64,000 nt of DNA from Pasteurella oralis (GCF_002850605.1 NZ_NXGB01000004.1:62001-126000); one strand, 5' to 3'. Shown: positions 37,779 to 48,043, counted from the first letter of the stretch. Made by a program: numbers and translations. Notes: generated by a model from the letters alone, not told the origin.

Positions 37779-38828
37779 ATGGCTCAAACAAATATCAAAT
37801 CAACTGCATTAGAACAGCCCGTATCTATTGCGCGTGATGGCTTTGCGGCGTGGTTTTCCCAAATGCTCACTCGGTATGGTTTATTATGGCTATGTTTCTT
37901 ACTAGTCATTCTTTTCTCTGTGACGACAGATTCTTTCGCCTCAATGTTAACGCTAAATGCAATTTTAGAAAGTAAATCAAAAATTGCGTTACTTGCACTC
38001 GCCGCGACCACCACTATGATCGTCGGCAAAATCGACTTAAACGTCGGTTTCGGTATTGTCCTTTGGCATATTTTAGCCATTACTTTACAAGTCCAATTTG
38101 GCTTTTCATGGCAAATGGCGACTATTACAGTCCTAATCGTGGCTGCTATTTACGGTTTACTCAATGGCATTTTAGTTGCCCTTGCTGATATTGATAGCTT
38201 CGTCGCGACATTAGGTTCTGGTACAGTACTATATGCCATCGCCCTATGGCACTCAGGCGGTCGCCAAATTGTTGGTGACTTACCTGATGGTTTTATTGCA
38301 ATTAACAGTACTGAAATCATTGGTATTCCGATCTCCGCCTTTTACGTATTAATCATTGCGATTGTAATGTGGCTTGTGACTGAACATACCCCAACGGGAC
38401 GTTGTATGTATGCGGTAGGAGGAAATCCTGCCGCCGCCCATCTGAATGGTATTTCAATTAAGAAATACACGATTGTACCCTTTATTGTTTCCAGCTTAAT
38501 CACCGGTTTCACTGGTGTCTTAATCGCCGCACAACAAGGTGTAGGTCAAGCCAGTGTGGGTATGGACTATCTTTTGCCAGCATTAGTGGGGGCATTCTTA
38601 GGGAGTACCACTATTAAGCCAGGGCGTATCAATGTTTGGGGTACAGTTGTGGGAATTGCTATCCTCGCTATCGGTATCTCAGGTATCCAGCAATTTGGCG
38701 GTGCCTTCTGGGTCGAACCATTATTTAATGGTGCCACTTTATTATTATCTATCACAATTGCGGGTTATGCCCAGCGCAAACGTTTATTAAATCAAAAAGC
38801 AGTACAAAAGAAAGCAGCAACAAAATAA
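37779..38828 (+). CDS. sugar ABC transporter permease
   Basis: Inner membrane permease of 349 residues with about ten helices, of the ribose/xylose (BPD_transp_2) family. Seen: KIDLNVGFGIVLWHILA, TPTGRCMYAVGGNPAAAHLN and the C-terminal GMDYLLPALVGAFLGSTTI followed by KPGRINVWGT. AGGAGA precedes the ATG. An uptake signal core lies in the leader (about 37752). It follows the ATPase by 42 bp and precedes the binding protein by 40 bp, so the three make one importer. Confidence 0.9.
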   Translation: MAQTNIKSTALEQPVSIARDGFAAWFSQMLTRYGLLWLCFLLVILFSVTTDSFASMLTLNAILESKSKIALLALAATTTMIVGKIDLNVGFGIVLWHILAITLQVQFGFSWQMATITVLIVAAIYGLLNGILVALADIDSFVATLGSGTVLYAIALWHSGGRQIVGDLPDGFIAINSTEIIGIPISAFYVLIIAIVMWLVTEHTPTGRCMYAVGGNPAAAHLNGISIKKYTIVPFIVSSLITGFTGVLIAAQQGVGQASVGMDYLLPALVGAFLGSTTIKPGRINVWGTVVGIAILAIGISGIQQFGGAFWVEPLFNGATLLLSITIAGYAQRKRLLNQKAVQKKAATK

Positions 38829-38868
38829 TCCGTTGTTGTGTTAATTGATCTATTGTAAGGAGAACCTT

Positions 38869-39978
38869 ATGAAACACGCTTTTCATCGCAATTTAAGCAC
38901 GCTAGCAGCTTTAGTCACACTCGCTTTTACAAGCCATGCTATCGCAAACGATCCATTTGTTGCTGAAGCAAAACAACAAGTTGCCGCAGCAACAGCTCAA
39001 CAAACCACTTGGGATGGTCCAACAACAGGTCCTAAATTACAACAAGGAAAGAACATTATTTTCATTGCTTCTGATATGAAAAATGGTGGTGTGTTAGGTG
39101 TAATTGATGGCATGAAAGAAGCCACTTCTGTTACAGGTTGGAAACTGGATGTCCTTGATGGTGCAGGTTCTGTGAATAACCAATTAGCCGCCTTAAACCA
39201 AGCGATTGCACGTAAGCCTGATGCCATTGTGATTGGCGGTTGGAACCCCAATGTGGCAAAAATTCCACTCAGTAAAGCTAATAAAAACGGGATTACGCTC
39301 GTCACATGGCATGCCACACCAGAACCTGGTCCAATCGATAAATACAACATTTTCTATAATGTGACGTCTGACTCTGACCAAATTGCTAAACTTTCCGCTC
39401 AACTTGCGGTCGCAAACTCAGATGGAAAAGCAAAAGTGGTGATTCTCACTGACTCTTTATATGAAATAGCCTTACGCAAAGCCAATGTAATGAAAGAGGT
39501 CATTGAGAAATGTAAAGAATGCCAAGTGTTAGAATTTATTGATACCCCACTAGCAGACACCTCAAGCCGCATGCCGAGCTTAACTTTTAGTTTATTACAA
39601 AAATACGGGGATGATTTGCAATACACTTTAGCCATCAATGACCTCTATTTTGACTTTATGGCACCGTCCTTGCGCTCGGCAAATAAAGGGCAAATGCCAT
39701 ACAACATTTCCGCAGGCGATGGTTCTGTCACCGCCTATCAACGCATTCGTACTAACAATCATCAATTTGCCACTGTACCAGAACCACTGAATTTACATGG
39801 TTGGCAATTAGTAGATGAACTCAATCGTGCCTTTGCTAGCGAAAAACCTTCTGGCTATATCACGCCAGCGCATTTAGTAATCAAAGACAATGTGGCATTT
39901 GATGGGGGCACTAACAACCTTTATGACCCACAAAATGGTTACAAAGAAGCATATAAAGCGATTTGGGATGTGAAATAG
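38869..39978 (+). CDS. sugar ABC transporter periplasmic binding protein
   Basis: Type I (Peripla_BP_4) solute receptor of 369 residues. The signal peptide MKHAFHRNLSTLAALVTLAF is cleaved after SHAIA near residue 25. The core has IIFIASDMKNGGVLGVIDGM, AIARKPDAIVIGGWNPNV and LVTWHATPEPGP in the N-lobe, and a WQLVDELNRA-containing C-lobe. ATG 38869 is preceded by TAAGGAG; an earlier in-frame start at 38845 would spoil the signal peptide. Likeness to ribose-type receptors gives no firm ligand; a neutral sugar or aldonolactone fits the neighbouring lactonase but is inference. Confidence 0.87.
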   Translation: MKHAFHRNLSTLAALVTLAFTSHAIANDPFVAEAKQQVAAATAQQTTWDGPTTGPKLQQGKNIIFIASDMKNGGVLGVIDGMKEATSVTGWKLDVLDGAGSVNNQLAALNQAIARKPDAIVIGGWNPNVAKIPLSKANKNGITLVTWHATPEPGPIDKYNIFYNVTSDSDQIAKLSAQLAVANSDGKAKVVILTDSLYEIALRKANVMKEVIEKCKECQVLEFIDTPLADTSSRMPSLTFSLLQKYGDDLQYTLAINDLYFDFMAPSLRSANKGQMPYNISAGDGSVTAYQRIRTNNHQFATVPEPLNLHGWQLVDELNRAFASEKPSGYITPAHLVIKDNVAFDGGTNNLYDPQNGYKEAYKAIWDVK

Positions 39979-39986
39979 TTAATCAT

Positions 39987-40020
39987 TGCGGTCGTCAAAA
40001 CTTTTAGAAAAACGACCGCA
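39987..40020 (+). terminator. hairpin between the ABC genes and the lactonase gene
   Basis: TGCGGTCGT (39987-39995) and ACGACCGCA (40012-40020) form a 9-bp stem; the right arm belongs to an uptake signal and runs into CTTTCC. Second such hairpin inside this operon. Confidence 0.6.
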
Positions 40021-40041
40021 CTTTCCTAATGAGGAGAGCAT

Positions 40042-40929
40042 ATGTTATCAGCCAAAATTGAAGTCTATGACCAACGTTTTTACCAATTAGTTGGTACAGA
40101 AGCCAAATTAGAAGAGTTGTTTGATAAAGCGATTTGGGCAGAAGGTCCTATTTGGTTAACCAAACAACAAGCTGTGGTTTTCAGTGATGTCAAAGGTAAC
40201 ACCATGTATCGCTGGAGTGCCCAACAAGGTACTGAGATATTTCGTCAACCATCGCAATTTGCCAATGGTAATGCAGTCGATGCAGCAGGCAACCTCATTA
40301 CCTGCGAACATGGCAGCCGAGCTATCAGCTTAACTGATCATACAGGCAATGTTCGTGTATTAGTCGATAAATTGGAAGGTAAACGGCTAAATTCACCTAA
40401 TGATGTGATTGTGAAATCTGATGGGACTATTTGGTTTACTGATCCACCTTATGGTATTTTAAGCGATGCAGAGGGTAAAAAATCACCAAGTGAAATTATT
40501 GGTTGTTATGTGTATTGTTATGATCCACAAACTGACGACATCAATATCGCCACTTTTCATGTGATGCGACCAAATGGTTTGGCTTTCTCCGCAGATGAAA
40601 CAAAATTAGTCGTTGCAGATATGTCAGCTGTAGAATTTGCCAAGGCAGGTTTACATCATCTTGTGGTTTTTGATGTCGAGGACAAACAACTACATAATCG
40701 TACAACTATTGCGGAGATTTCGCCGGGTATTCCTGATGGTTTTTGCATCGATCAAAACAATGTGATTTATTGTAGCTGTGAAACAGGATTACTGATTTTA
40801 TTAATCGATGGGACATTTTTAGGGCGGATTATACTTGATAAAACCACCTCTAACTGTACCTTTGGTCCTGATCAAAAAACCTTGTTTATTACAGCAACCA
40901 ATAGTCTGTATCGTTTAACCTTTAACTAA
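40042..40929 (+). CDS. SMP-30/gluconolactonase/LRE family lactonase
   Basis: Six-bladed beta-propeller hydrolase of 295 residues, likely cytoplasmic (no signal peptide). The divalent-metal ligands of the family are identifiable: Glu34 in WAEGPIWL, Asn120 in NSPNDVI and Asp232 in IPDGF; PNGLAFS and a second Asn117 are also conserved. These enzymes open aldonolactones such as L-gulono- or D-glucono-lactone. The position between an ABC importer and lyxK suggests it opens a lactone that then joins the 3-keto-L-gulonate route. E. coli yia lacks this gene. GAGGAGA precedes the ATG. Confidence 0.88.
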   Translation: MLSAKIEVYDQRFYQLVGTEAKLEELFDKAIWAEGPIWLTKQQAVVFSDVKGNTMYRWSAQQGTEIFRQPSQFANGNAVDAAGNLITCEHGSRAISLTDHTGNVRVLVDKLEGKRLNSPNDVIVKSDGTIWFTDPPYGILSDAEGKKSPSEIIGCYVYCYDPQTDDINIATFHVMRPNGLAFSADETKLVVADMSAVEFAKAGLHHLVVFDVEDKQLHNRTTIAEISPGIPDGFCIDQNNVIYCSCETGLLILLIDGTFLGRIILDKTTSNCTFGPDQKTLFITATNSLYRLTFN

Positions 40930-40938
40930 GGATAGACT

Positions 40939-42390
40939 ATGAATTATTACTTAGGCATAGACTGTGGCGGAACTTTTATTAAGGCAGCGCTCTTTGATAC
41001 TTCTGGCAAAATGTTTGGTTGTGTGCGTGAAAACGTCCAAGTGATTAGCGAACAAGCGGGCTATGCCGAACGTGATATGCACGAATTATGGCAAGTTTGT
41101 GCAACAGTCATCCGAAAAACGATTGAGCATAGTCAAATTGCAGCTAGTAACATCAAAGGTATTGGTATCTCTGCACAAGGCAAAGGCGCTTTTTTGTTAG
41201 ATCAACAAAACAAGCCTCTTGGACATGCGATTTTATCTTCTGATCAACGAGCTTTAGACATTGTGAAACAATGGCAAAGCGCCGGTATTGCCGACAAACT
41301 TTATCCGATGACTCGACAGACCTTGTGGACAGGGCACCCTGTTTCAATTTTGCGTTGGGTCAAACAGCATGAACCCACACGCTATCAACAAATTGGTGCG
41401 GTATTAATGTCACATGACTATTTACGTTTTTGTTTAACTGGCGAACTATTTTGTGAAGAAACTAATATTTCTGAATCTAATTTATACAATATGCACACTG
41501 GTGAATATGATCCCGCACTTGCCGAATTATTAGGTTTAACAGGCATTACCAGCAAACTCCCACCGATCATCGCAGCCAATGAGATTGCAGGTTATGTCAC
41601 GCCTGAAGCGGCAGAATTAACGGGATTGTGCGTTGGCACGCCTGTTGTTGGTGGCTTATTTGATGTGGTTTCAACCGCACTTTGCGCGGATCTAGATGAT
41701 GAAACAAAACTTAATGCTGTACTAGGTACTTGGTCTGTGGTCAGTGGCATCACGACTCATATCGACGATAGCCAAACGCTGCCTTTTGTATATGGACGCT
41801 ATGCACAAGCCGAAAAATTTATTATTCACGAAGCCAGTCCAACCTCTGCGGGGAATTTAGAATGGTTTGTTAAGCAATGGCAACTCGATTATCAACAAAT
41901 TAACCAACTTGTCAGTGAGCTTGAACCTGCTGCCAGTTCGGTTTTATTTATTCCTTTTTTATATGGTTCCAATGCAGGTTTAGGGATGCAAGCTGGATTT
42001 TATGGTATCCAAGCGCATCACAGCCAAGCCCATTTATTACAAGCGATTTACGAAGGGGTATTGTTCAGTTTAATGCATCACCTCAATCGTATGCTACAAC
42101 GTTTCCCACAAGCCACATTACTGCGTGTAACTGGTGGACCAACAAAATCCAATATCTGGTTACAAATGCTCGCTGATTTCACAGGAATGAAATTAGAAAT
42201 CCCTCAAATTGAGGAAACGGGTTGTCTTGGTGCCGCATTAATGGCAATGCAAGGGGTTGGCGAGGCAAACAATGTCTTCCAAACACAAACCATGTTTAGT
42301 GTTGAACCTAATCCTGCTTACTTCACTGCTTATCAGCAGAAATATCAACGTTACCAGCAGCTCACTAAAGCACTACAGGCAATGATTTAA
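40939..42390 (+). CDS. lyxK: L-xylulose/3-keto-L-gulonate kinase
   Basis: FGGY-type carbohydrate kinase of 483 residues (E. coli LyxK 498). Seen: the N-terminal LGIDCGGTFIKAALFDTSGK, GISAQGKGAFLLD, the Asp-containing middle, and the C-terminal ATP motif LRVTGGPTKSNIWLQMLAD with EETGCLGAALMA. In E. coli the enzyme phosphorylates L-xylulose and 3-keto-L-gulonate. It starts 9 bp after the lactonase and is followed by sgbH after 22 bp. Confidence 0.92.
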   Translation: MNYYLGIDCGGTFIKAALFDTSGKMFGCVRENVQVISEQAGYAERDMHELWQVCATVIRKTIEHSQIAASNIKGIGISAQGKGAFLLDQQNKPLGHAILSSDQRALDIVKQWQSAGIADKLYPMTRQTLWTGHPVSILRWVKQHEPTRYQQIGAVLMSHDYLRFCLTGELFCEETNISESNLYNMHTGEYDPALAELLGLTGITSKLPPIIAANEIAGYVTPEAAELTGLCVGTPVVGGLFDVVSTALCADLDDETKLNAVLGTWSVVSGITTHIDDSQTLPFVYGRYAQAEKFIIHEASPTSAGNLEWFVKQWQLDYQQINQLVSELEPAASSVLFIPFLYGSNAGLGMQAGFYGIQAHHSQAHLLQAIYEGVLFSLMHHLNRMLQRFPQATLLRVTGGPTKSNIWLQMLADFTGMKLEIPQIEETGCLGAALMAMQGVGEANNVFQTQTMFSVEPNPAYFTAYQQKYQRYQQLTKALQAMI

Positions 42391-42412
42391 TGATTATTTG
42401 ATGAGGAAAAAA

Positions 42413-43060
42413 ATGGCAAAACCACTTATTCAACTTGCGCTAGATGCAGTCGATTTAGATAGCGCACTTGTCACAGCAAAACATGCTGCAGACTCAGTCG
42501 ATATTATTGAAGTTGGCACTATTCTTGCTTTTGCAGAAGGTATGCGAGCAGTGCGTACACTACGTGCCTTACATCCGGAGCATATCTTAGTCTGCGATAT
42601 GAAAACAACCGATGCTGGCGCAATTTTAGCCGAAATGGCATTCAAGGCGGGGGCTGATTGGTTAACGGTCTCTGCTGCTGCGCATATTGCAACAATTGAG
42701 AGCTGCAAAAAAATTGCTGATCGCTACCACAAAGAAATTCAAATTGAAATCTATGGCAATTGGACATTTGAAGATGCCAAAACTTGGGTTGCGTTAGGTA
42801 TTAACCAAGCGATTTATCACCGTGCACGCGATGCCGAAGCCGCAGGTAAAGGCTGGACAGAAGAAGATTTATCCACGATGAAAAAATTGTCAGAACTGGG
42901 GTTAGCGCTATCAATTACTGGTGGCATTGTGCCTGAAGATATTCATTTATTTAAAGATATCAATGCCAAAGCCTTTATTGCAGGACGTGTATTTACTGGC
43001 GAAAAAGGCAAACTCACTGCAGAAAAAGTGCGGTCAGAAATTGATAAATATTGGTCCTAA
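42413..43060 (+). CDS. sgbH: 3-keto-L-gulonate-6-phosphate decarboxylase
   Basis: Mg-dependent (beta/alpha)8 decarboxylase of 215 residues of the OMP-decarboxylase suprafamily, giving L-xylulose 5-phosphate and CO2. Active-site residues are in their expected places: Asp11 (LALDAV), Glu33 (IIEVG), Asp62, Lys64 and Asp67 (DMKTTDAG). ITGGIVPEDI and AFIAGRVFTG bind phosphate. I start at ATG 42413 after GAGGAAAA; an earlier in-frame ATG at 42398 lacks a site. UlaD is a close paralogue elsewhere; operon context favours SgbH. Confidence 0.94.
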   Translation: MAKPLIQLALDAVDLDSALVTAKHAADSVDIIEVGTILAFAEGMRAVRTLRALHPEHILVCDMKTTDAGAILAEMAFKAGADWLTVSAAAHIATIESCKKIADRYHKEIQIEIYGNWTFEDAKTWVALGINQAIYHRARDAEAAGKGWTEEDLSTMKKLSELGLALSITGGIVPEDIHLFKDINAKAFIAGRVFTGEKGKLTAEKVRSEIDKYWS

Positions 43061-43088
43061 TATTGCAGAGGCGAACAAGGAGTATATT

Positions 43089-43949
43089 GTGAGAAAACAT
43101 AAAATCGGCATTTATGAGAAAGCATTGCCTAAAAACCTCAGTTGGCAGGATCGCTTATCCACTGCGAAAGCCTGTGGTTTCGATTTTGTCGAAATCTCAA
43201 TTGATGAAACTGATGAACGTTTAGCACGTTTAGATTGGACAAAAGCTGAGCGCATTGAATTAGTCACAGCCATTATTTCAACTGGCATCACTATTCCATC
43301 CATGTGCTTATCGGGTCATCGCCGTTTTCCATTTGGTAGCCGAGATGAAGCAACGCGCCAAAAAGCCTATGACATCATGGAAAAAGCAATTCAACTTGTC
43401 GTTGACCTTGGTATTCGGACTATTCAACTTGCAGGTTATGATGTGTATTATGAACAACAAGATGAAGGCACAATTCAACGCTTCCAGCAAGGACTAGAAT
43501 GGGCAGTCGCCCTTGCGGCAAGCCATCAAGTGACGCTTGCCGTTGAAATTATGGATACCCAATTTATCAGCTCTATTAGTCGTTGGAAGAAATGGGACGA
43601 TATTATTCGTTCGCCATGGTTTACGGTTTATCCAGATCTAGGCAATCTCTCTGCTTGGAATGACAATGTGAGTGAAGAGCTTAAATTAGGTATCGACAAA
43701 ATCTCTGCAATTCACTTGAAGGACACTTATAAAGTCACCGCTACTTGCCAAGGACAATTCCGTGATGTGCCGTTTGGTGAAGGATGTGTCGACTTTGTAC
43801 AGTGTTTTCGTACTTTAGCAAAATTGAATTATCGTGGTGCATTTTTAATCGAAATGTGGACAGAAAAAGCAGAAGAACCAATTATGGAAATTATTCAAGC
43901 TCGTCGTTGGATTGAACAAAAAATGAAAGAAGGTGGTTTTCCATGTTAG
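43089..43949 (+). CDS. sgbU: L-xylulose-5-phosphate 3-epimerase
   Basis: Epimerase of 286 residues (E. coli SgbU and UlaE also near 286) that makes L-ribulose 5-phosphate. TIM barrel with [50 protein letters not shown] and HLKDTY. The start is GTG at 43089, preceded by AGGAG with a 6-base spacer; it yields the family N-terminus [17 protein letters not shown]. The frame is open upstream through the end of sgbH but without a ribosome site. Overlaps sgbE by 7 bp. Confidence 0.93.
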   Translation: MRKHKIGIYEKALPKNLSWQDRLSTAKACGFDFVEISIDETDERLARLDWTKAERIELVTAIISTGITIPSMCLSGHRRFPFGSRDEATRQKAYDIMEKAIQLVVDLGIRTIQLAGYDVYYEQQDEGTIQRFQQGLEWAVALAASHQVTLAVEIMDTQFISSISRWKKWDDIIRSPWFTVYPDLGNLSAWNDNVSEELKLGIDKISAIHLKDTYKVTATCQGQFRDVPFGEGCVDFVQCFRTLAKLNYRGAFLIEMWTEKAEEPIMEIIQARRWIEQKMKEGGFPC

Positions 43950-44638
43950 AACAATTAAAACAAAAAGTGTTTGAGGCGAATTTAGCCTTACCAAAATACC
44001 ATTTAGTTACCTTTACTTGGGGCAATGTGAGCGGTATCGATCGAGAAAAAAATCTGGTGGTGATTAAGCCCTCTGGTGTGGAATACGATGTCATGACCGC
44101 AGAGGATATGGTCGTGGTAGACTTATTCACAGGTCAGGTTGTTGAAGGGAGTAAAAAACCTTCCTCTGATACGGCAACTCACTTAGAACTTTATCGCCAA
44201 TTTCCAACTCTTGGTGGTATTGTCCATACTCACTCTCGCCACGCGACGATCTGGGCACAAGCAGGCGAAGACTTAATTGCCGCAGGTACAACCCATGCAG
44301 ATTATTTCTATGGTTCAATCCCTTGTACGCGCAAAATGACGCCTGCTGAAATTCAAGGTGACTATGAACTTGAGACTGGCAAAGTGATCGTAGAAACATT
44401 CCGTGTTCGCGGAATTGACCCCAAAGATGTACCTGCTGTATTAGTCCATTCTCATGGACCTTTTGCTTGGGGGACCGATCCGGATAATGCGGTACATAAT
44501 GCCGTGGTATTAGAAGAAATTGGCTATATGAATTTATTTAGTCGCCAGCTTCGTCCAAATTTAGCGCCAATGCAACAAGAACTTCTTGATAAGCACTATT
44601 TACGTAAACACGGTAAAGATGCTTATTATGGACAATAG
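43943..44638 (+). CDS. sgbE: L-ribulose-5-phosphate 4-epimerase
   Basis: Zn-dependent class II aldolase-type epimerase of 231 residues that turns L-ribulose 5-phosphate into D-xylulose 5-phosphate. Asp76, His95 and His97 ([12 protein letters not shown]) and the later HSHGPFAWG carry the metal ligands as in Ara[21 protein letters not shown] is the substrate loop. Last gene of the locus, overlapping sgbU; a terminator follows. The product feeds the pentose phosphate pathway. Confidence 0.95.
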   Translation: MLEQLKQKVFEANLALPKYHLVTFTWGNVSGIDREKNLVVIKPSGVEYDVMTAEDMVVVDLFTGQVVEGSKKPSSDTATHLELYRQFPTLGGIVHTHSRHATIWAQAGEDLIAAGTTHADYFYGSIPCTRKMTPAEIQGDYELETGKVIVETFRVRGIDPKDVPAVLVHSHGPFAWGTDPDNAVHNAVVLEEIGYMNLFSRQLRPNLAPMQQELLDKHYLRKHGKDAYYGQ

Positions 44639-44645
44639 AAAAAGC

Positions 44646-44673
44646 AGTGCTAAGACAACAATGTGTTAGCACT
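44646..44673. terminator. terminator after sgbE
   Basis: AGTGCTAA (44646-44653) and TTAGCACT (44666-44673) form an 8-bp stem followed by TTT, between the convergent sgbE and ybhA genes. Confidence 0.75.
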
Positions 44674-44686
44674 TTTCGCGTAACGC

Positions 44687-45502
44687 TTAATCAATCAGAG
44701 AGGTTAATACCGAGGCGACAGCGTCTTCATCATGGCTTAAAGTCACTAAATGCGCTTGTTGTTTAATATCGGATTCAGCATTACCCATTGCAACACCTAA
44801 ACCCACTGCATTTAACATTGAAATGTCATTATGATTATCACCAAAGGCGATAACAAGTTGTGGATCAATCTGCCATGCACTTAACAGTTCAAGTAATCTT
44901 GCGCCTTTTGTATTACCTGCATTGGCAATATCAACACGATCAACCCATGACCATTCACAACTAAATTCAGTGGGAGATAAATCATTCACAGCACGTTGCA
45001 TCAGAGTACGATCAGGATGGCTAATCACAAATTTCCAAATCGTTTCATCATTGCTTAATAGTGCATTAAAATCGGAAACTTGGCGTAATTTAGGGCGTAC
45101 CTCAAGAGGGCAACCTTGTACCCATTGTGAAAATTTACGCATATGTTCATTTAATGAGGAATAATTCATTTCATTACGTGAATACATTAGCAAATGCAAT
45201 CCGTATTTTTCAGCCAATTGAATCACTTGCTGTGCTTGATTAAATGATAAGGGATTGGCGGCGAGTACGGTATCTGTCTGAGGTTGGTAAACATAAGTGC
45301 CATTACAACAAATCATTGGTGTTGTTAAATTTAATTCGTGATAATAAGGATAGGCGGCAGTATGATGCCGTCCTGTGACTAAAATGACTTTTAAACCTTT
45401 ATTAACACAATTTTGAATCGCACTTTTACTCGAAGCTAAAATTTGTCCTTGGCTATTTAATAACGTACCATCAAGGTCAAAAGCAATTACTTGGTATTTC
45501 AT
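44687..45502 (-). CDS. ybhA: HAD-type phosphatase, YbhA-like (pyridoxal phosphate phosphatase)
   Basis: Cof-subfamily HAD hydrolase of 271 residues. Motif I is DLDGTLLNS (Asp9 nucleophile, Asp11), motif II region VTGRHHTAAYP, the lysine is near TKGARLLELL, and motif IV is FGDNHNDISML. ICCNGTYVY and CEWSWVDRVDIA closely match E. coli YbhA, which dephosphorylates pyridoxal phosphate and some sugar phosphates. Monocistronic, convergent with sgbE. AGGAAAAAAG lies before the ATG. Confidence 0.87.
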   Translation of the reverse strand: MKYQVIAFDLDGTLLNSQGQILASSKSAIQNCVNKGLKVILVTGRHHTAAYPYYHELNLTTPMICCNGTYVYQPQTDTVLAANPLSFNQAQQVIQLAEKYGLHLLMYSRNEMNYSSLNEHMRKFSQWVQGCPLEVRPKLRQVSDFNALLSNDETIWKFVISHPDRTLMQRAVNDLSPTEFSCEWSWVDRVDIANAGNTKGARLLELLSAWQIDPQLVIAFGDNHNDISMLNAVGLGVAMGNAESDIKQQAHLVTLSHDEDAVASVLTSLID

Positions 45503-45674
45503 CTTTTTTCCTGCATTGAATATTATTTATTCAGCACAGTATAGAGTGTTTAACGGAAAAAAGGAATGTATCTTGGCTACGAGTTATACAACACAAATTC
45601 ATTATCCTTTGCAGGTAAAATAGAGTAAAATACTGTTCAAATTTAAGTCTTAATTCACTTAGGAGCAAATCATT

Positions 45675-47681
45675 ATGGCAACACGTAAAGAACTGGCAAA
45701 TGCTATCCGTTTTTTAAGCATGGATGCAGTACAAAAAGCAAAATCAGGTCATCCGGGCGCGCCAATGGGAATGGCTGATATTGCTGAAGTATTATGGCGT
45801 GATTTCTTAAAACACAATCCAACGAATCCACACTGGGTCGATCGCGACCGTTTCATTCTGTCTAATGGTCATGGTTCGATGTTGATTTATAGCCTTTTGC
45901 ATTTAACTGGCTATGATTTATCAATTGATGATTTAAAACAATTCCGTCAATTACATTCTAAAACACCAGGTCACCCAGAATATGGTTATGCGCCAGGTGT
46001 CGAAACCACTACAGGTCCGTTAGGACAAGGGATTACTAATGCGGTTGGTTTTGCAATTGCAGAGAAAACTCTCGCCCATCAATTTAACCGTCCAGGTCAT
46101 GAGATTGTCGACCATTATACTTACGTGTTCTTAGGTGATGGTTGTTTAATGGAAGGTATCTCACATGAAGCTTGTTCATTAGCAGGCACATTAGGTTTAG
46201 GTAAATTAATTGCTTTCTATGATGACAACAATATCTCAATTGATGGTCATGTAGATGGTTGGTTCACTGATGATACGCAAAAACGTTTCGAAGCTTATGG
46301 CTGGCATGTGATTCCTGCGATTGATGGACATAACTCAGAACAAATCATTGAGGCAGTAAAAAAAGCACAAGCCGAAAAAGACAAACCAACTTTAATCATC
46401 TGTAAAACAATTATTGGTTTTGGTTCACCAAACAAAGCAAACTCTCATGATAGCCATGGTGCACCATTAGGCGATGAAGAAATTGCTTTAACACGTAAAG
46501 CATTAAATTGGGAACACGCACCATTTGAAATTCCTGCCGATATCTATGCACAGTGGGATGCTAAAGGAAAAGGTGGTGTTGCTGAAAAAAATTGGGAGGA
46601 AAAATTTGCTGCTTATGCCAAAGCGCATCCTGAATTAGCCGCTGAATTTACTCGCCGTGTTAATGCAGAGTTACCGGCTAACTGGGCAACAGAATCACAA
46701 GCATTCATTGAAAAACTGCAAGCTAACCCAGCAAGTATTGCAAGCCGTAAAGCATCACAAAATGCGATTGAAGCTTACGCAAAATTACTACCTGAATTCT
46801 TAGGTGGTTCGGCTGACTTAGCAAGCTCTAACTTAACCTTATGGTCTGGCTCAAAACCAATTCGTGCAGTAGAAAATGCGGATGGTAACTACATCAACTA
46901 TGGCGTACGCGAATTTGGTATGTCAGCCATTATGAATGGTATTGCCTTACATGGAGGTTTCATCCCTTATGGTGCAACATTCTTAATGTTCATGGAGTAT
47001 GCTCATAATGCCGTGCGTATGGCTGCATTAATGAAACAACGTTCATTATTTGTTTACACCCACGATTCTATCGGTTTAGGAGAAGACGGTCCAACCCACC
47101 AACCTGTTGAACAAACCACCACATTACGTTTAATTCCAAATCTTGAAACATGGCGTCCATGTGACCAAGTGGAATCTGCGGTAGCGTGGAAAGCGGCAGT
47201 TGAACGTAAAGCAGGTCCGAGTGCACTTATCTTTACGCGCCAAAATCTTACACAAATGGAACGCACTTCAGAACAGCTTGCTAATGTTGCACGTGGCGGT
47301 TATATCTTGCGTGATTGCTGTGAAAAAGGTGATTGTCCTGATCTTATTTTCATCGCGACAGGTTCTGAAGTAGAGCTTGCGATGAAAGCCGCTGAAATAT
47401 TAGACGCAGAAGGTAAAAAAGTCCGCGTTGTTTCAATGCCAAGCACCAATGTATTTGATAAACAAGATGCAGCCTACCGTGAAAGCGTATTACCAAGCAA
47501 AGTCACTAAACGTGTCGCAATTGAAGCAGGAATTGCAGATTTCTGGTATAAATATGTAGGCTTTGAAGGCCGTGTTATCGGCATGAATAGCTTCGGTGAA
47601 TCAGCGCCAGCAGACCAATTATTTAAACTCTTTGGTTTCACTGTTGAAAACGTTGTAGCGAAAGCAAAAGAGATTTTATAA
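45675..47681 (+). CDS. tkt: transketolase
   Basis: Thiamin diphosphate-dependent transfer of two-carbon units in the pentose phosphate pathway. It has 668 residues. Seen: [16 protein letters not shown] near residue 25, ThDP motif [13 protein letters not shown] (about 154-166) with DDNNIS, the middle [20 protein letters not shown], and [22 protein letters not shown] lies 10 bases before the ATG. D-xylulose 5-phosphate from the neighbouring sgb genes is a substrate. The gene is well separated, with its own terminator. Confidence 0.97.
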   Translation: MATRKELANAIRFLSMDAVQKAKSGHPGAPMGMADIAEVLWRDFLKHNPTNPHWVDRDRFILSNGHGSMLIYSLLHLTGYDLSIDDLKQFRQLHSKTPGHPEYGYAPGVETTTGPLGQGITNAVGFAIAEKTLAHQFNRPGHEIVDHYTYVFLGDGCLMEGISHEACSLAGTLGLGKLIAFYDDNNISIDGHVDGWFTDDTQKRFEAYGWHVIPAIDGHNSEQIIEAVKKAQAEKDKPTLIICKTIIGFGSPNKANSHDSHGAPLGDEEIALTRKALNWEHAPFEIPADIYAQWDAKGKGGVAEKNWEEKFAAYAKAHPELAAEFTRRVNAELPANWATESQAFIEKLQANPASIASRKASQNAIEAYAKLLPEFLGGSADLASSNLTLWSGSKPIRAVENADGNYINYGVREFGMSAIMNGIALHGGFIPYGATFLMFMEYAHNAVRMAALMKQRSLFVYTHDSIGLGEDGPTHQPVEQTTTLRLIPNLETWRPCDQVESAVAWKAAVERKAGPSALIFTRQNLTQMERTSEQLANVARGGYILRDCCEKGDCPDLIFIATGSEVELAMKAAEILDAEGKKVRVVSMPSTNVFDKQDAAYRESVLPSKVTKRVAIEAGIADFWYKYVGFEGRVIGMNSFGESAPADQLFKLFGFTVENVVAKAKEIL

Positions 47682-47704
47682 TCACTCAAAATCTATATCA
47701 TATT

Positions 47705-47726
47705 GGGCAGTCTTCATCGGCTGCCC
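47705..47726 (+). terminator. tkt terminator
   Basis: GGGCAG (47705-47710) and CTGCCC (47721-47726), 6-bp GC-rich stem followed by TTATTTATT, 23 bp after tkt. Confidence 0.7.
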
Positions 47727-48043
47727 TTATTTATTGCCCTGTATAACTCTTGATGCTCCACTCATTTACTAATTAGTCTAGCGCATCTCGTTATTTTTTA
47801 TCAGGATGAACCATACCCAAGTTACCTAAACTTGCTCAAAACTGACCGCACTTTTATTGCATTACGTCACACCATCAACTTTAATCCAATTCAAAAATTT
47901 AGATAATCTATTACTCAAATACAATAATCCATTAACTTTTGTTGCTTTTTAAACAAAAACGCTTGCTTTTATCTAAGCTATCTTGTAATTAATTAACTTC
48001 AATCAAACACAATATCATTCACTTTTAATATAAGGAAAATTTT
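47727..48043. other. intergenic region before asd
   Basis: About 320 bp without a gene. It holds one uptake signal complement (ACCGCACTTTT near 47845-47855). I looked for the conserved core of a lysine riboswitch before asd and did not see it. TAAGGAAAA precedes the asd ATG. Confidence 0.5.

Noticed and set aside
47727-48043. Lysine riboswitch before asd
   Set aside because: None of the conserved core blocks could be found; only an uptake signal and AT-rich sequence are present.
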